A program made the position numbers and the translations under genes. The notes under the pieces are model-generated. The model saw only the letters and a list, made by a program, of their open reading frames with translations, searched no databases and was not told the DNA's origin. From NCBI RefSeq assembly GCF_900142675.1, contig NZ_FRBS01000001.1, forward strand, positions 868,001 to 932,000: DNA of 64,000 nucleotides, in the 5' to 3' direction. This document shows, one piece after another, positions 8,660 through 16,594 of the stretch (within the stretch, counting starts at the first letter, position 1; every line of letters starts with the position of its first letter). This stretch comes from Shouchella rhizosphaerae (GTDB taxonomy: Bacteria; Bacillota; Bacilli; Bacillales; Bacillaceae_D).

Positions 8660-10218
8660 TGTGCTTTCACCTCAGGCGCCGAAACGATTTCTCCATCTAA
8701 TGACCATGTTTTCGCTTCTGTTATTTTCACATAGACAATTTCGCCAATTGCTGATTTCGGTCCGACAAAATTAACAAGCCGGTTTGTCCGAGTGCGTCCC
8801 GCAAGAACATCTGCATTTTTCTTGCTTTCTCCTTCTACGAGCACTTCAACAATTTTGTCCTGATAATCCAAGTTGCGCTTGTTCGAAATGTCGTTAACAA
8901 GGGCATTTAAGCGGGCCAAGCGCTCTTTTTTCACAGACATCGGGACGTTGTCTTCCATTCGAGCTGCCGGTGTGCCTTCACGTGGCGAATAAATATACGT
9001 GTACGCTGCATCAAATTGGATTTCTTCCACGAGAGAAAGCATGTCCTGAAATTGTTCTTCCGTCTCATTCGGGAAGCCGACAATTAAATCGGTTGTAAAG
9101 GAAGCATTCGGAATCGCTTGTTTGATCTTATTTGCCAGCGTAATGTATTGCTCACGCGTATATTTGCGGCCCATCAGTTTAAGAATATCAGAGTTTCCGT
9201 GCTGAACTGGTAAATGGATATGTTCAACAAGGTTTCCGCCTTGGGCAAGCACTTCAATTAAATGGTCGTCAAAATCACGAGGGTGGCTTGTCGTAAACCG
9301 GACGCGCGGAATATCAATTTTATGGATGTCGTTCATCAAGTCGCCAAGTCGATAAGAGCCAGGCAAATCTTTGCCATAGGCGTTCACATTTTGGCCGAGC
9401 AACGTAATTTCTTTGTAACCTTGGCGCGCCAAATCACGCACTTCGGCTATAATGTCTTCAGGCAAGCGACTACGCTCTTTGCCTCGCGTATATGGGACAA
9501 TGCAGTATGTGCAAAACTTATCACAGCCATACATAATGTTTACCCATGCTTGTGTTTTATTTTTGCGAGAGCGTGGCATGTTTTCAACGATATCGCCTTC
9601 TTTGGACCACACTTCGATGACCATTTCTTTTCCGAAAATCGCATCCCGTAACAAATGAGGCAACCGATGGATGTTGTGTGTCCCGAAAATCAAATCAATA
9701 TGCTGGTGCTTTTCCATAATTTTGCCGACTACTGATTCTTCTTGTGACATACAACCGCATACACCAATAATCAGTTCAGGCTTTTCCAATTTAAGCGGCT
9801 TCAAGTTGCCGATTTCGCCAAACACTTTGTTTTCCGCGTTTTCACGGATCGCGCATGTGTTTAATAGAATGATATCAGCCTCTTCTGTTTCGGTTGTTTC
9901 CTCAAAACCCATTCCGAGCAAAAGACCTGACATGTTTTCAGAATCGTGGACATTCATTTGGCAGCCGTATGTTCGAATTAAAAATTTCTTCCCTGCGCCA
10001 AGGTTGGCAACCTCTTCGGGGATCAAATTTTCGGGACGAAGCACTTGCACGTCTTCGCGTTTTCTCTTTCGCCCTGCCCGATAATTCGGCTGATCGTATA
10101 TGGTAATTTCCCGGCCTTTTATTTTAATGATTTTTTTCTCGTCGTCTTCAGAAACAACGCGTGCATCGCTAAAATCAAAATACTTGCTGTAATCTTTCGT
10201 CTTGTTTTGATCACTCAT
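8656..10218 (-). CDS. miaB: tRNA-2-methylthio-N6-dimethylallyladenosine synthase MiaB
   Basis: MiaB is a radical-SAM methylthiotransferase that converts i6A37 to ms2i6A37 in tRNA. The 520-residue protein has an N-terminal UPF0004 domain with three cluster Cys residues (TYGCQMN, NTCAIRE and GCMSQ), the radical-SAM motif CDKFCTYC at about residue 245, and a C-terminal TRAM domain. The roughly 65-residue N-terminal extension before the first domain is typical of Bacillus MiaB. The longest frame starts 111 bp upstream through the promoter region. ATG at 10218 has an AAGGGGA box 7 nt before it and is chosen. It overlaps ricA by 4 nt. Confidence 0.97.
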   Translation of the reverse strand: MSDQNKTKDYSKYFDFSDARVVSEDDEKKIIKIKGREITIYDQPNYRAGRKRKREDVQVLRPENLIPEEVANLGAGKKFLIRTYGCQMNVHDSENMSGLLLGMGFEETTETEEADIILLNTCAIRENAENKVFGEIGNLKPLKLEKPELIIGVCGCMSQEESVVGKIMEKHQHIDLIFGTHNIHRLPHLLRDAIFGKEMVIEVWSKEGDIVENMPRSRKNKTQAWVNIMYGCDKFCTYCIVPYTRGKERSRLPEDIIAEVRDLARQGYKEITLLGQNVNAYGKDLPGSYRLGDLMNDIHKIDIPRVRFTTSHPRDFDDHLIEVLAQGGNLVEHIHLPVQHGNSDILKLMGRKYTREQYITLANKIKQAIPNASFTTDLIVGFPNETEEQFQDMLSLVEEIQFDAAYTYIYSPREGTPAARMEDNVPMSVKKERLARLNALVNDISNKRNLDYQDKIVEVLVEGESKKNADVLAGRTRTNRLVNFVGPKSAIGEIVYVKITEAKTWSLDGEIVSAPEVKAQ

Positions 10219-10247
10219 TGTAAAATCCCCTTCCATGCAAACAAAAC

Positions 10248-10283
10248 GTTCCTCCCATATTATACGTTCCTCCCATATTATAC
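10248..10283. repeat. Exact 18-bp tandem duplication in the miaB promoter
   Basis: Two identical adjacent 18-bp units (10248-10265 and 10266-10283) each contain, on the minus strand, TATAAT followed by ATGGGAGGA. The unit therefore duplicates both the -10 hexamer and a purine-rich box. Confidence 0.9.
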
Positions 10284-10305
10284 GTGTCTCATCCTTAGAA
10301 AACAA
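10259..10305 (-). promoter_or_regulatory. Sigma-A-type promoter of miaB with doubled -10 box
   Basis: On the minus strand TTGTTT (10300-10305) is followed after 17 bp by TATAAT (10277-10282), and by a second TATAAT (10259-10264) 18 bp downstream. The first pair fits vegetative promoter spacing. The second -10 has no good -35 of its own. The miaB ATG is at 10218. Confidence 0.65.
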
Positions 10306-10434
10306 TGGAACAGAGCCGATTCGCGGCAATCTTATTTGAAAGCAATGTTAACACTAGCCCTGGCTATAAAAAGGAGGGCTGTACGTCCCTTTTGCCGCAT
10401 AGGTTTTAATAATCGTATAAAGGGAGCTGGTCCA

Positions 10435-11241
10435 ATGATTGAAATTGCAGGAAAGCCGTTGCAGACAATACCGAGCCACGGTCTATCCCAAGCGGAACGC
10501 GCCATTCTAACAAGTTTGCTTGAAAGCAACGCCACTTACCGCTACCAATCCGTTGATGAACTCAGCTTTGAGGTTGCTTTGCGCTTACATACAGTCGAAG
10601 CATCAATCGCCATGTTTCATAGTGGCGCCTCATTCGAGTCCTTTCAACAGTCCTATTGCAATCCCCGCTTTTGGCAGCGTATGCCTAATGGCGCCTTCCA
10701 GTTAAAACCTTCTGTGAGGCCGTCTGATGCGATCAACGATATCTTTTTAAATGGCAGAGCCTACGGATTTGAATGCGCCACTGCCATTATCATTCTTTTT
10801 TATAAGGCAGTGCTCGATTCGATTGACCGTCCTTCGTTTGACCGGTTGTTCCAAGGGCTGTATTTGTATTCATGGGAACACGACGAAGACTTGCAGCTAG
10901 TGACAAGAAAAGGAACCGATTATTGTATTGGCGACTGTGTTTACTTTAACAATCCCGATTTTGCCCCGTACAATTCCGTCTGGCGCGGCGAAAACGCAAT
11001 TAAGCTTGATCGTGACTTGTACTTTGGCCATGGGATTGGGATTCAACCGAGCGCCGAAATCATCCGTATTTTAAACGAGCAACGCATCCCAGGCTCGCAA
11101 ACGTCCGCTTACTTGCTCGACCAAGTAACACGTCTTAACTTTAAATTGGTGCGTACATTCTCCGCTACTGGCTACACGCCACGTACTGGGCTTTTGGATG
11201 CAATCGTCGTGGAAATGGGTGAGCGTATCCACTTTTACTAA
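10435..11241 (+). CDS. tgl: Protein-glutamine gamma-glutamyltransferase (spore transglutaminase) Tgl
   Basis: Tgl forms gamma-glutamyl-lysine crosslinks in the spore coat during late sporulation. The 268-residue protein contains the catalytic segment YGFECATAIII (Cys at about residue 123) and the family pattern around GDCVYFNNPDF and YFGHGIGI; the B. subtilis enzyme is 245 aa. The frame is open far upstream, but ATG at 10435 follows AAAGGGAG and gives the family N-terminus. It is one of only two plus-strand genes here, divergent from miaB and convergent with spoVS. A CATA-type box at about 10398 could belong to a late mother-cell promoter, but the match is incomplete. Confidence 0.95.
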   Translation: MIEIAGKPLQTIPSHGLSQAERAILTSLLESNATYRYQSVDELSFEVALRLHTVEASIAMFHSGASFESFQQSYCNPRFWQRMPNGAFQLKPSVRPSDAINDIFLNGRAYGFECATAIIILFYKAVLDSIDRPSFDRLFQGLYLYSWEHDEDLQLVTRKGTDYCIGDCVYFNNPDFAPYNSVWRGENAIKLDRDLYFGHGIGIQPSAEIIRILNEQRIPGSQTSAYLLDQVTRLNFKLVRTFSATGYTPRTGLLDAIVVEMGERIHFY

Positions 11242-11246
11242 AAAGC

Positions 11247-11288
11247 AAAACAGGCTGCTGCACGTGTATTCATGCAGCAGCCTGTTTT
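11247..11288. terminator. Bidirectional terminator between tgl and spoVS
   Basis: A perfect 16-bp inverted repeat (11247-11262 with 11273-11288, 10-nt loop) has A/T tracts on both outer sides. It lies between two convergent genes and should serve both. Confidence 0.9.
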
Positions 11289-11550
11289 AGCTACGAGGTT
11301 CTATGATCAGCTTAATGGCCGTTCGCTCTTCTCCGTCAATATGGATGTCTGTAAACGCGGGAATGCAGACCAAGTCGATTCCACTGGGAGCAACGAAACC
11401 TCTGGCAATCGCAATCGCTTTGATGGACTGGTTTAATGCTCCTGCGCCAATCGCCTGTATTTCTGCCGCTCCCCGTTCCCGGATGACACCGGCGAGCGCG
11501 CCTGCAACAGAATTTGGTGTAGATTTTGCTGAAACCTTTAAGACTTCCAT
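11287..11550 (-). CDS. spoVS: Stage V sporulation protein S
   Basis: SpoVS is a small Alba-like protein needed for spore coat assembly and late sporulation stages in B. subtilis. The 87-residue sequence is almost family-consensus, with MEVLKVSAKSTPNSVAGALAG at the start, an AIGAGALNQSIKAIAIARG core and IDLVCIPAF. ATG is preceded by GAGGAGGGG at good spacing. It follows ymdB after a 135-bp gap and is the last gene before the shared terminator with tgl. The rny-ymdB-spoVS order is conserved in Bacillus. A sigma-H-like promoter, known upstream of the B. subtilis gene, was looked for and not found convincingly. Confidence 0.97.
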   Translation of the reverse strand: MEVLKVSAKSTPNSVAGALAGVIRERGAAEIQAIGAGALNQSIKAIAIARGFVAPSGIDLVCIPAFTDIHIDGEERTAIKLIIEPRS

Positions 11551-11685
11551 TTCTACCCCTCCTCAAATAAAATAAAGCGGGCTGGTTCGATCGTTGTCTC
11601 CTCAAGTTGTCAATTAACAGGCCAACGCCTTATCACATGTCTATTAAAGAAATAGGAGGGATATGCCTCGTAAACACAAATTTGT

Positions 11686-12483
11686 CTATATTTCCATAAA
11701 CGGACGTTCATCGGAAAAGGAAAGGCGCTCAATTTTCTCTGCTTTTCCAGTGCGGCCATCAATATCAATCACAACACCGTTTAATTGTTTGCGACCTTCA
11801 GCCACTTCAAAACGCGCAGGCAAATTTGTCAGGAACCGGTACAGCACGGCTTCTTTTTCCATGCCAAGAATGCCGTCTAAAGGGCCCGTCATGCCAACAT
11901 CAGACAAATAGGCGGTCCCTTTTGGCAATATCCGTTCATCTGCTGTTTGCACATGTGTATGTGTACCGATCACTGCACTGACGCGCCCATCTAAATGCCA
12001 GCCCATCGCTTGCTTTTCGCTTGTCGTTTCTGCATGAAAATCGACAAATATGCAATCTGCTCCGGCGCCAATATCCTCTAAAATCCGATCGACTGTACGG
12101 AAAGGGCAATCAGCGGGATTCATGAACGTCCGTCCTAGCAAATTGATGACGGCGACATTCAATTGGTTGACTTTCATCACCCGGAAGCCGACACCAGGCG
12201 TGGTCGGCGGCAAGTTCGCTGGCCGTACAAGCCATTTCGCGTCTTCAATGAAATCAAAAATTTCCCGTTTATCCCAAGCATGGTTACCGAGTGTCACCAT
12301 TTGCGCGCCTAAATCAAGAAAGCCTTTATATATTTTTTCTGTAATCCCTTTACCATGTGCCGCATTTTCGCCATTTATGACCGTGACAGTCGGCTTGTAA
12401 TGCTGTTTCAAGCGTTTCAAATGGGTTTCTACCATGTCGCGGCCAGGAGAGCCCACAACGTCGCCAATAAATAAAATCCTCAA
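11686..12483 (-). CDS. ymdB: YmdB metallophosphoesterase (cyclic nucleotide phosphodiesterase)
   Basis: YmdB is a calcineurin-like phosphodiesterase that hydrolyses 2',3'- and 3',5'-cyclic nucleotides and influences biofilm and late adaptive gene expression in B. subtilis. The 265-residue product shows the metal-binding motifs GDVVGSPGR, NGENAAHG, GNHAWD, DFHAETTSE and GTHTHVQT. The longest frame begins at an ATG at 12513 that lies in the rny terminator. TTG at 12483 follows AGAGGGA and gives the family N-terminus (RILFIGDVVG), so it is preferred. Final length matches the 264-aa B. subtilis protein. The gene lies directly after rny. Confidence 0.94.
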   Translation of the reverse strand: MRILFIGDVVGSPGRDMVETHLKRLKQHYKPTVTVINGENAAHGKGITEKIYKGFLDLGAQMVTLGNHAWDKREIFDFIEDAKWLVRPANLPPTTPGVGFRVMKVNQLNVAVINLLGRTFMNPADCPFRTVDRILEDIGAGADCIFVDFHAETTSEKQAMGWHLDGRVSAVIGTHTHVQTADERILPKGTAYLSDVGMTGPLDGILGMEKEAVLYRFLTNLPARFEVAEGRKQLNGVVIDIDGRTGKAEKIERLSFSDERPFMEI

Positions 12484-12514
12484 GGGAATCCCTCTTTTCC
12501 AAACAAATTTCAAA

Positions 12515-12544
12515 AAAATAAAGTGGCTTTCGCCACTTTATTTT
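12515..12544 (-). terminator. Terminator or attenuator hairpin at the end of rny
   Basis: A perfect 13-bp stem (12515-12527 with 12532-12544) with a 4-nt loop includes the rny stop codon and runs into a T-rich tract on the minus strand. Since ymdB follows closely, partial read-through is likely. Confidence 0.75.
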
Positions 12545-14115
12545 GCGTATTCCACAGCACGTGTTTCGCGAATGACAGTCACTCGAATATGACCTGGGTA
12601 ATCAAGCTCTTGCTCAATTTTTTTCGTGATGTCACGCGCTAGTTTATGGGCCAAAGCATCGTCGACGACATCTGGCCGAACCATGATCCGCACTTCACGC
12701 CCAGCTTGAATGGCAAATGTTTTTTCAACACCATCAAACGACTCGGAAATTTCTTCGAGCTTTTCAAGGCGGCGTATATACGTTTCAAGTGTTTCCCGTC
12801 TTGCGCCGGGACGAGCGGCTGATAATGCATCCGCAGCAGCGACAAGCGTCGAAATAATCGACGTGGATTCGGTGTCGCCATGATGCGAAGCAATTGCATT
12901 AATGACAACAGGATGTTCCTTATATTTTGTCGCAAGCTCGACGCCAATTTCAACGTGGCTGCCTTCCACTTCATGGTCAATCGCCTTGCCGATATCGTGC
13001 AAAAGGCCTGCTCGTTTTGCTAGCTTCACGTCTTCACCAAGCTCTGCTGCCATAATTCCTGCTAGGTGGGCTACTTCCATCGAATGCTTTAAGACATTTT
13101 GGCCATAGCTTGTACGGAAGCGCAGCCTGCCCAAAATCTTGATGAGATCAGGGTGGAGGCCGTGCACGCCGACTTCAAATGTCGTCTGCTCGCCGTACTC
13201 GCGAATCGTTTCATCGACCTCGCGCCGCGATTTATCGACCATTTCTTCAATCCGAGCGGGATGAATTCGTCCGTCTTGGACAAGTTTCTCCAGAGCAGAA
13301 CGGGCAATCTCGCGACGAATAGGATCAAACCCTGATAAAATGACCGCTTCCGGCGTATCGTCAATAATTAAATCGATCCCCGTCAACGTTTCTAACGCGC
13401 GAATATTCCGCCCTTCACGGCCGATAATGCGCCCTTTCATTTCATCATTAGGCAAATTGACAACAGAGACCGTCGTCTCGGCCACGTGATCAGCGGAGCA
13501 ACGCTGAATGGCAAGAGACAAAATTTCTTTCGAGCGTTTATCTGCCGTTTCTTTTGCCTCGGCTGTCTTTTCTTTAATCAAAAGAGCTGTTTCATGGGCA
13601 ATTTCTTGTTCAACCTCTTGTCGGATGATCATTCGGGCTTCTTCCCGTGACAATCCAGATACTCGTTCCAGTTCTTGTTTCTGCTCAACAAGCAACTGGC
13701 TCATTTTACTTTCCATCTCTTCAACTTGTCGTTGTTTTTTGGCGAGAGATTCCTCCCGTTTTTCTAACGATTCTTCTTTTTTATCGAGAGTTTCGCTTTT
13801 GCGGTCGAGAATCTCTTCTTTTTGGACCAAACGATGCTCTTGTTTCTGAATCTCATTTCTTCGCTCACGAACCTCACGCTCGGCATCACTACGAAGCTTA
13901 TGGACTTCGTCTTTCACTTCCAAAATCGCTTCTTTTTTATTCGTTTCTGCTTCGCGCTTGGCGTCATCAATCATTTGCTTTGCTGCGTGTTCCGCACTTG
14001 ATATTTTCGCTTCAGCGACTGATTTTCGAACAAGATATCCAACAACTGCAAAAACTACAGAGAAAGCAAGTACAATGAGGCAGAGAACCAAGAGACTCAA
14101 CGTATAACTTGGCAT
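12538..14115 (-). CDS. rny: Ribonuclease Y
   Basis: RNase Y is the membrane-anchored endoribonuclease that starts decay of many Bacillus mRNAs and processes some operon transcripts. The 525-residue protein shows a single N-terminal membrane helix (about residues 5-27), a long charged coiled coil (about 30-200), a KH RNA-binding domain with [13 protein letters not shown] (about 220-290) and an HD domain with [10 protein letters not shown] and [12 protein letters not shown]. The start is ATG at 14115 with GGGAGGTG, not the TTG 24 bp earlier. A near-consensus sigma-A promoter lies upstream. RicA, a cofactor of RNase Y, is encoded in the same window. Confidence 0.97.
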   Translation of the reverse strand: MPSYTLSLLVLCLIVLAFSVVFAVVGYLVRKSVAEAKISSAEHAAKQMIDDAKREAETNKKEAILEVKDEVHKLRSDAEREVRERRNEIQKQEHRLVQKEEILDRKSETLDKKEESLEKREESLAKKQRQVEEMESKMSQLLVEQKQELERVSGLSREEARMIIRQEVEQEIAHETALLIKEKTAEAKETADKRSKEILSLAIQRCSADHVAETTVSVVNLPNDEMKGRIIGREGRNIRALETLTGIDLIIDDTPEAVILSGFDPIRREIARSALEKLVQDGRIHPARIEEMVDKSRREVDETIREYGEQTTFEVGVHGLHPDLIKILGRLRFRTSYGQNVLKHSMEVAHLAGIMAAELGEDVKLAKRAGLLHDIGKAIDHEVEGSHVEIGVELATKYKEHPVVINAIASHHGDTESTSIISTLVAAADALSAARPGARRETLETYIRRLEKLEEISESFDGVEKTFAIQAGREVRIMVRPDVVDDALAHKLARDITKKIEQELDYPGHIRVTVIRETRAVEYAK

Positions 14116-14196
14116 CGTTTCACCTCCCTTGCTATCCAATTGTTGGTTTTAACGGTGCATTCACGTTTGCTAAATTACAGGTCAAACTTACATAAA

Positions 14197-14221
14197 ATAC
14201 AGCCTTTTTTACACACTGTAT
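14197..14221 (-). promoter_or_regulatory. Possible hairpin in the rny leader
   Basis: ATACAG and CTGTAT form a 6-bp stem with a 13-nt loop, followed on the minus strand by TTTTATG. It lies just after the predicted start of the rny transcript and could be a weak terminator or attenuator; the evidence is structural only. Confidence 0.35.
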
Positions 14222-14229
14222 CATTTCTT

Positions 14230-14258
14230 ATTCTACGCTCAGTCGCAGGCGATGTCAA
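14230..14258 (-). promoter_or_regulatory. Sigma-A promoter of rny
   Basis: On the minus strand a perfect TTGACA (14253-14258) is followed after 17 bp by TAGAAT (14230-14235). The -35 box overlaps the stop codon of the upstream ATPase-like gene. The predicted rny leader is about 105 nt. Confidence 0.8.
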
Positions 14259-14917
14259 GGTTTGGAAATGTCTTCTATTTGGCTAAGTCCATCGCGAATG
14301 GACACTGAAAAGGCTTTGTCGCCTGATTCGGCTAAGTGGTGGTTATGGGTGATCATAATGATTTGCCGGCCAAACATCGTTGCCAGCGATTTTAAAAATT
14401 CGTATAAGTAATGCGTATACTCACCTGAAACATGTTTGCCCGGCTCATCAAGCAACAGCGGACCTGCCTGGCGCGGCTGTGTCGTTTCCATCAAAGCAAC
14501 GCGGAGCGCCAACGTCACAATGTCAACAACGCCGCCGCCTCTGGCGTCTTGGGGCTTCGTCTTCACACGAATGCCTTCGTAATTAGAAATGACGTACATG
14601 TCCGCAACTGCACGGTTGCCGTGCTCTTCTAATTCGATTTCAAATGAGACAAGCGGCCCAAATACGTACTGGAGCGCATTTGTCACTAGCGTCTCCATTT
14701 GTTGCTTAGCCTGCTCCCTGGCATATTCTGCAGATTGTTGCAAAAGAACGCGCGCCTTCTCGTACGTATCGACCGTGTCTTCCATATGCACAAGTTCCGC
14801 TTCAGCTGCTTCAAGTCGCTCTTGCAACATCCGCTTCTTTTCATCAAGGCGCATCCATTGGTCTCTCGCTTGTTGGAAAGCATTTTCTAACTGCTCCAGC
14901 TCCCGTTCACTGCTCAC
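14255..14917 (-). CDS. C-terminal half of a split SbcC/Rad50-like ATPase
   Basis: This reads as the C-terminal half of an SMC/Rad50-type ATPase. It begins with a coiled coil (first about 95 residues), then a globular lobe with an ABC-signature-like segment (ARGGGVVDIVTLALRVAL), a Walker B strand with its catalytic Glu (PLLLDEPGKH) and a switch-His region (IIMITHNHH). There is no P-loop, so it should work only with the Walker A protein encoded two genes upstream. GTG at 14917 follows AAGGAG at 10 nt and overlaps the previous gene's end by 11 nt; an ATG 39 bp further upstream is also possible. It is the last gene of the four-gene module and ends inside the rny promoter. Confidence 0.72.
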   Translation of the reverse strand: MSSERELEQLENAFQQARDQWMRLDEKKRMLQERLEAAEAELVHMEDTVDTYEKARVLLQQSAEYAREQAKQQMETLVTNALQYVFGPLVSFEIELEEHGNRAVADMYVISNYEGIRVKTKPQDARGGGVVDIVTLALRVALMETTQPRQAGPLLLDEPGKHVSGEYTHYLYEFLKSLATMFGRQIIMITHNHHLAESGDKAFSVSIRDGLSQIEDISKP

Positions 14918-15161
14918 GGCTAACAAGCTCCTTCGGAATAAGGGACCATGCTTCATCCATGGAACGTGCGATGCTATCTTCTAAACGTTGAATCTCTTGT
15001 TCGAGCTCCTCTGGTTTCACGCCAAGTTCCTCTAATTCAACTAACAGCCGTTGCTTTTGATTCTCTAACTCTTCAAGCTTTGCTTCAGCCCGGTAACGGA
15101 CGTCTTTCGCCTTTTCAATTGCTTGTTTCATTTTTTCCAAGTCTTGTTCTACACTATTCAT
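14907..15161 (-). CDS. Small coiled-coil protein of the split SbcCD-like module
   Basis: This is an 84-residue, highly charged protein, almost all predicted coiled coil (heptad-like runs of Glu, Lys and Leu from residue 5 to about 70). It has no catalytic motif and no Cys. It overlaps the Walker A gene before it by 4 nt and is overlapped by the Walker B gene after it, so the genes are translationally coupled. Its own ribosome site (GGAGGGGAG, 7 nt from the ATG) argues that it is a real gene and not a frameshift fragment. By position it could supply part of the returning coiled-coil arm of a split Rad50-like protein; that is inference. No known family is recognised. Confidence 0.65.
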   Translation of the reverse strand: MNSVEQDLEKMKQAIEKAKDVRYRAEAKLEELENQKQRLLVELEELGVKPEELEQEIQRLEDSIARSMDEAWSLIPKELVSREQ

Positions 15162-16594
15162 CCGTGATGCTCCCCTCCATGATTAATCGCTTGCCCACAA
15201 GTCGGGCAGATGCCAAGCGCTTTTAGTGTTTCCGTATAACGATCGCTCAACTGCTTTTCTTCAGCTAGCTTTTCTTTCACAAATGCTTGTCCGTCAGCAG
15301 CACGTTTTGTCACTTCTGCTAATTGCCTTTTATAATCCTTTAACTTTATTAAAAGCTTCGTCGTTTCTATCGCCTCGTTTAACTGCCGGGCTGCTTGGTC
15401 TGTCCCTTTCAATTCTGCACTGGTAGCCTTGACTGATGTATATTCGTGCTGCGTTTGCTGCCACTGGCGGGCGAGTTTTTCGAGCCGATCTTTTTTGGCT
15501 TTCTCCTCTTCCATTCGTACAAGTTGCTTCCTGTCTAGGCTTTGCACAAAAGCTGTTTGCGCCATTGCCTTTGTCAATGTTTGCTCATTGTCCTTTATTG
15601 CTTGGGTTTGCCGCTTAAGAGTGGTCAGACGCACATAACGAGTTGCCTCGTTTCGTATCTCCTGGTGAAGGCTATAAGCACTGTCTACTTGCGCTGTTTT
15701 TGAAAGCCATAAAGAGCAGGTGCTGCTGTCTTTTTCGAGCCGTGCCCATTGTTCCGCCAACTGGCTCAGACGCTTGTTTGTAACGGCTAGCGCACACAAC
15801 CGTTCATAACGGATTTCCCAATCAGCAAGCTGGGCTACACTGTCTTTTTGTTTGTCGGCTTCTGCTTTTGCTCTTGTCAGCTCTATGTAACGGGCATGCC
15901 ATTGCTTTAGCTTCGCCAGTCTATCTTGGGCAGCCTTGGCTAGCCGCAATTTTTCAAAGCCTTTGTCCAGTTTCGTCTTCGCCGCCTCAAGCCCATCAAA
16001 TGGGGCGAGCGCCGTTTTGGCTTCCTCCACTTCTGCTTGTTTCTGTTTAATTCGTTGGCTAAGTCCGTACACATCTTTAGAGGCATCGCGGATCGCCATG
16101 TCTAAATAGTGGGCACCGCTCATGCGGCCAATTGTTTTCGCGCGCAGCGATCCTGGGGCTTCCAACAAAAAGGGCCCGTCTAACTGCTGGGCAATTTGCA
16201 AATGCCACTCATTATCGCCATCAATCCGGAACGGCCTCATGCCATGGGCTTGGAGCACCTCTTCTGGCACTTGGCTGCCAAACCCTTCAAGCACCAAGTC
16301 TTCTCCTCCTGGCTCTTTTAAGATGTAGCGATTTTTTGAGCTTGTCCGCTCGCGTATGATAAGACGCCCTGAGTCCATTGTGATGGTCACACGGACAAAA
16401 TCGGCACCGACACGGATAAAATCGGTCCCCCTTGGCTGGTTAAACAATGCCCAACGAACTGCCCGCAAGATCGCGGTCTTGCCGCTGTCAGATTGCCCAA
16501 CGATCACATTTAAGCCTTTGTCAAATTGCAGCGTGCTATCTAAATGGGATTGGAAATTTTCAAGCCTGACACTTACAATATTATTCAGTTTCAT
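15158..16594 (-). CDS. N-terminal half of a split SbcC/Rad50-like ATPase ending in a zinc-hook motif
   Basis: The 478-residue protein starts like RecF/SMC/SbcC ATPases: VRLENFQSHLDSTLQF, then Walker A GQSDSGKTA near residue 35 and a Q-loop-like region. From about residue 185 to 460 it is largely coiled coil. It ends with CPTCGQ (Cys 463 and 466), the CxxC zinc-hook signature of Rad50/SbcC, only about 13 residues from the C-terminus and followed by a His-rich tail. There is no signature motif or Walker B; those lie in the gene ending at 14255. ATG at 16594 is chosen over the adjacent GTG. It overlaps the nuclease-like gene by 14 nt. Loading or tethering of DNA ends is the expected role. Confidence 0.78.
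   Translation of the reverse strand: MKLNNIVSVRLENFQSHLDSTLQFDKGLNVIVGQSDSGKTAILRAVRWALFNQPRGTDFIRVGADFVRVTITMDSGRLIIRERTSSKNRYILKEPGGEDLVLEGFGSQVPEEVLQAHGMRPFRIDGDNEWHLQIAQQLDGPFLLEAPGSLRAKTIGRMSGAHYLDMAIRDASKDVYGLSQRIKQKQAEVEEAKTALAPFDGLEAAKTKLDKGFEKLRLAKAAQDRLAKLKQWHARYIELTRAKAEADKQKDSVAQLADWEIRYERLCALAVTNKRLSQLAEQWARLEKDSSTCSLWLSKTAQVDSAYSLHQEIRNEATRYVRLTTLKRQTQAIKDNEQTLTKAMAQTAFVQSLDRKQLVRMEEEKAKKDRLEKLARQWQQTQHEYTSVKATSAELKGTDQAARQLNEAIETTKLLIKLKDYKRQLAEVTKRAADGQAFVKEKLAEEKQLSDRYTETLKALGICPTCGQAINHGGEHHG

Noticed and set aside
10045-10434. 130-codon N-terminal extension of the tgl frame
   Set aside because: It runs through the divergent miaB promoter and the start of miaB; the family N-terminus and ribosome site are at 10435.
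14255-16594. Split Rad50-like ATPase read as one gene broken by frameshifts
   Set aside because: Each piece has its own ribosome-binding site and start codon with short overlaps, and the pieces end at domain borders, so separate genes are the simpler reading.
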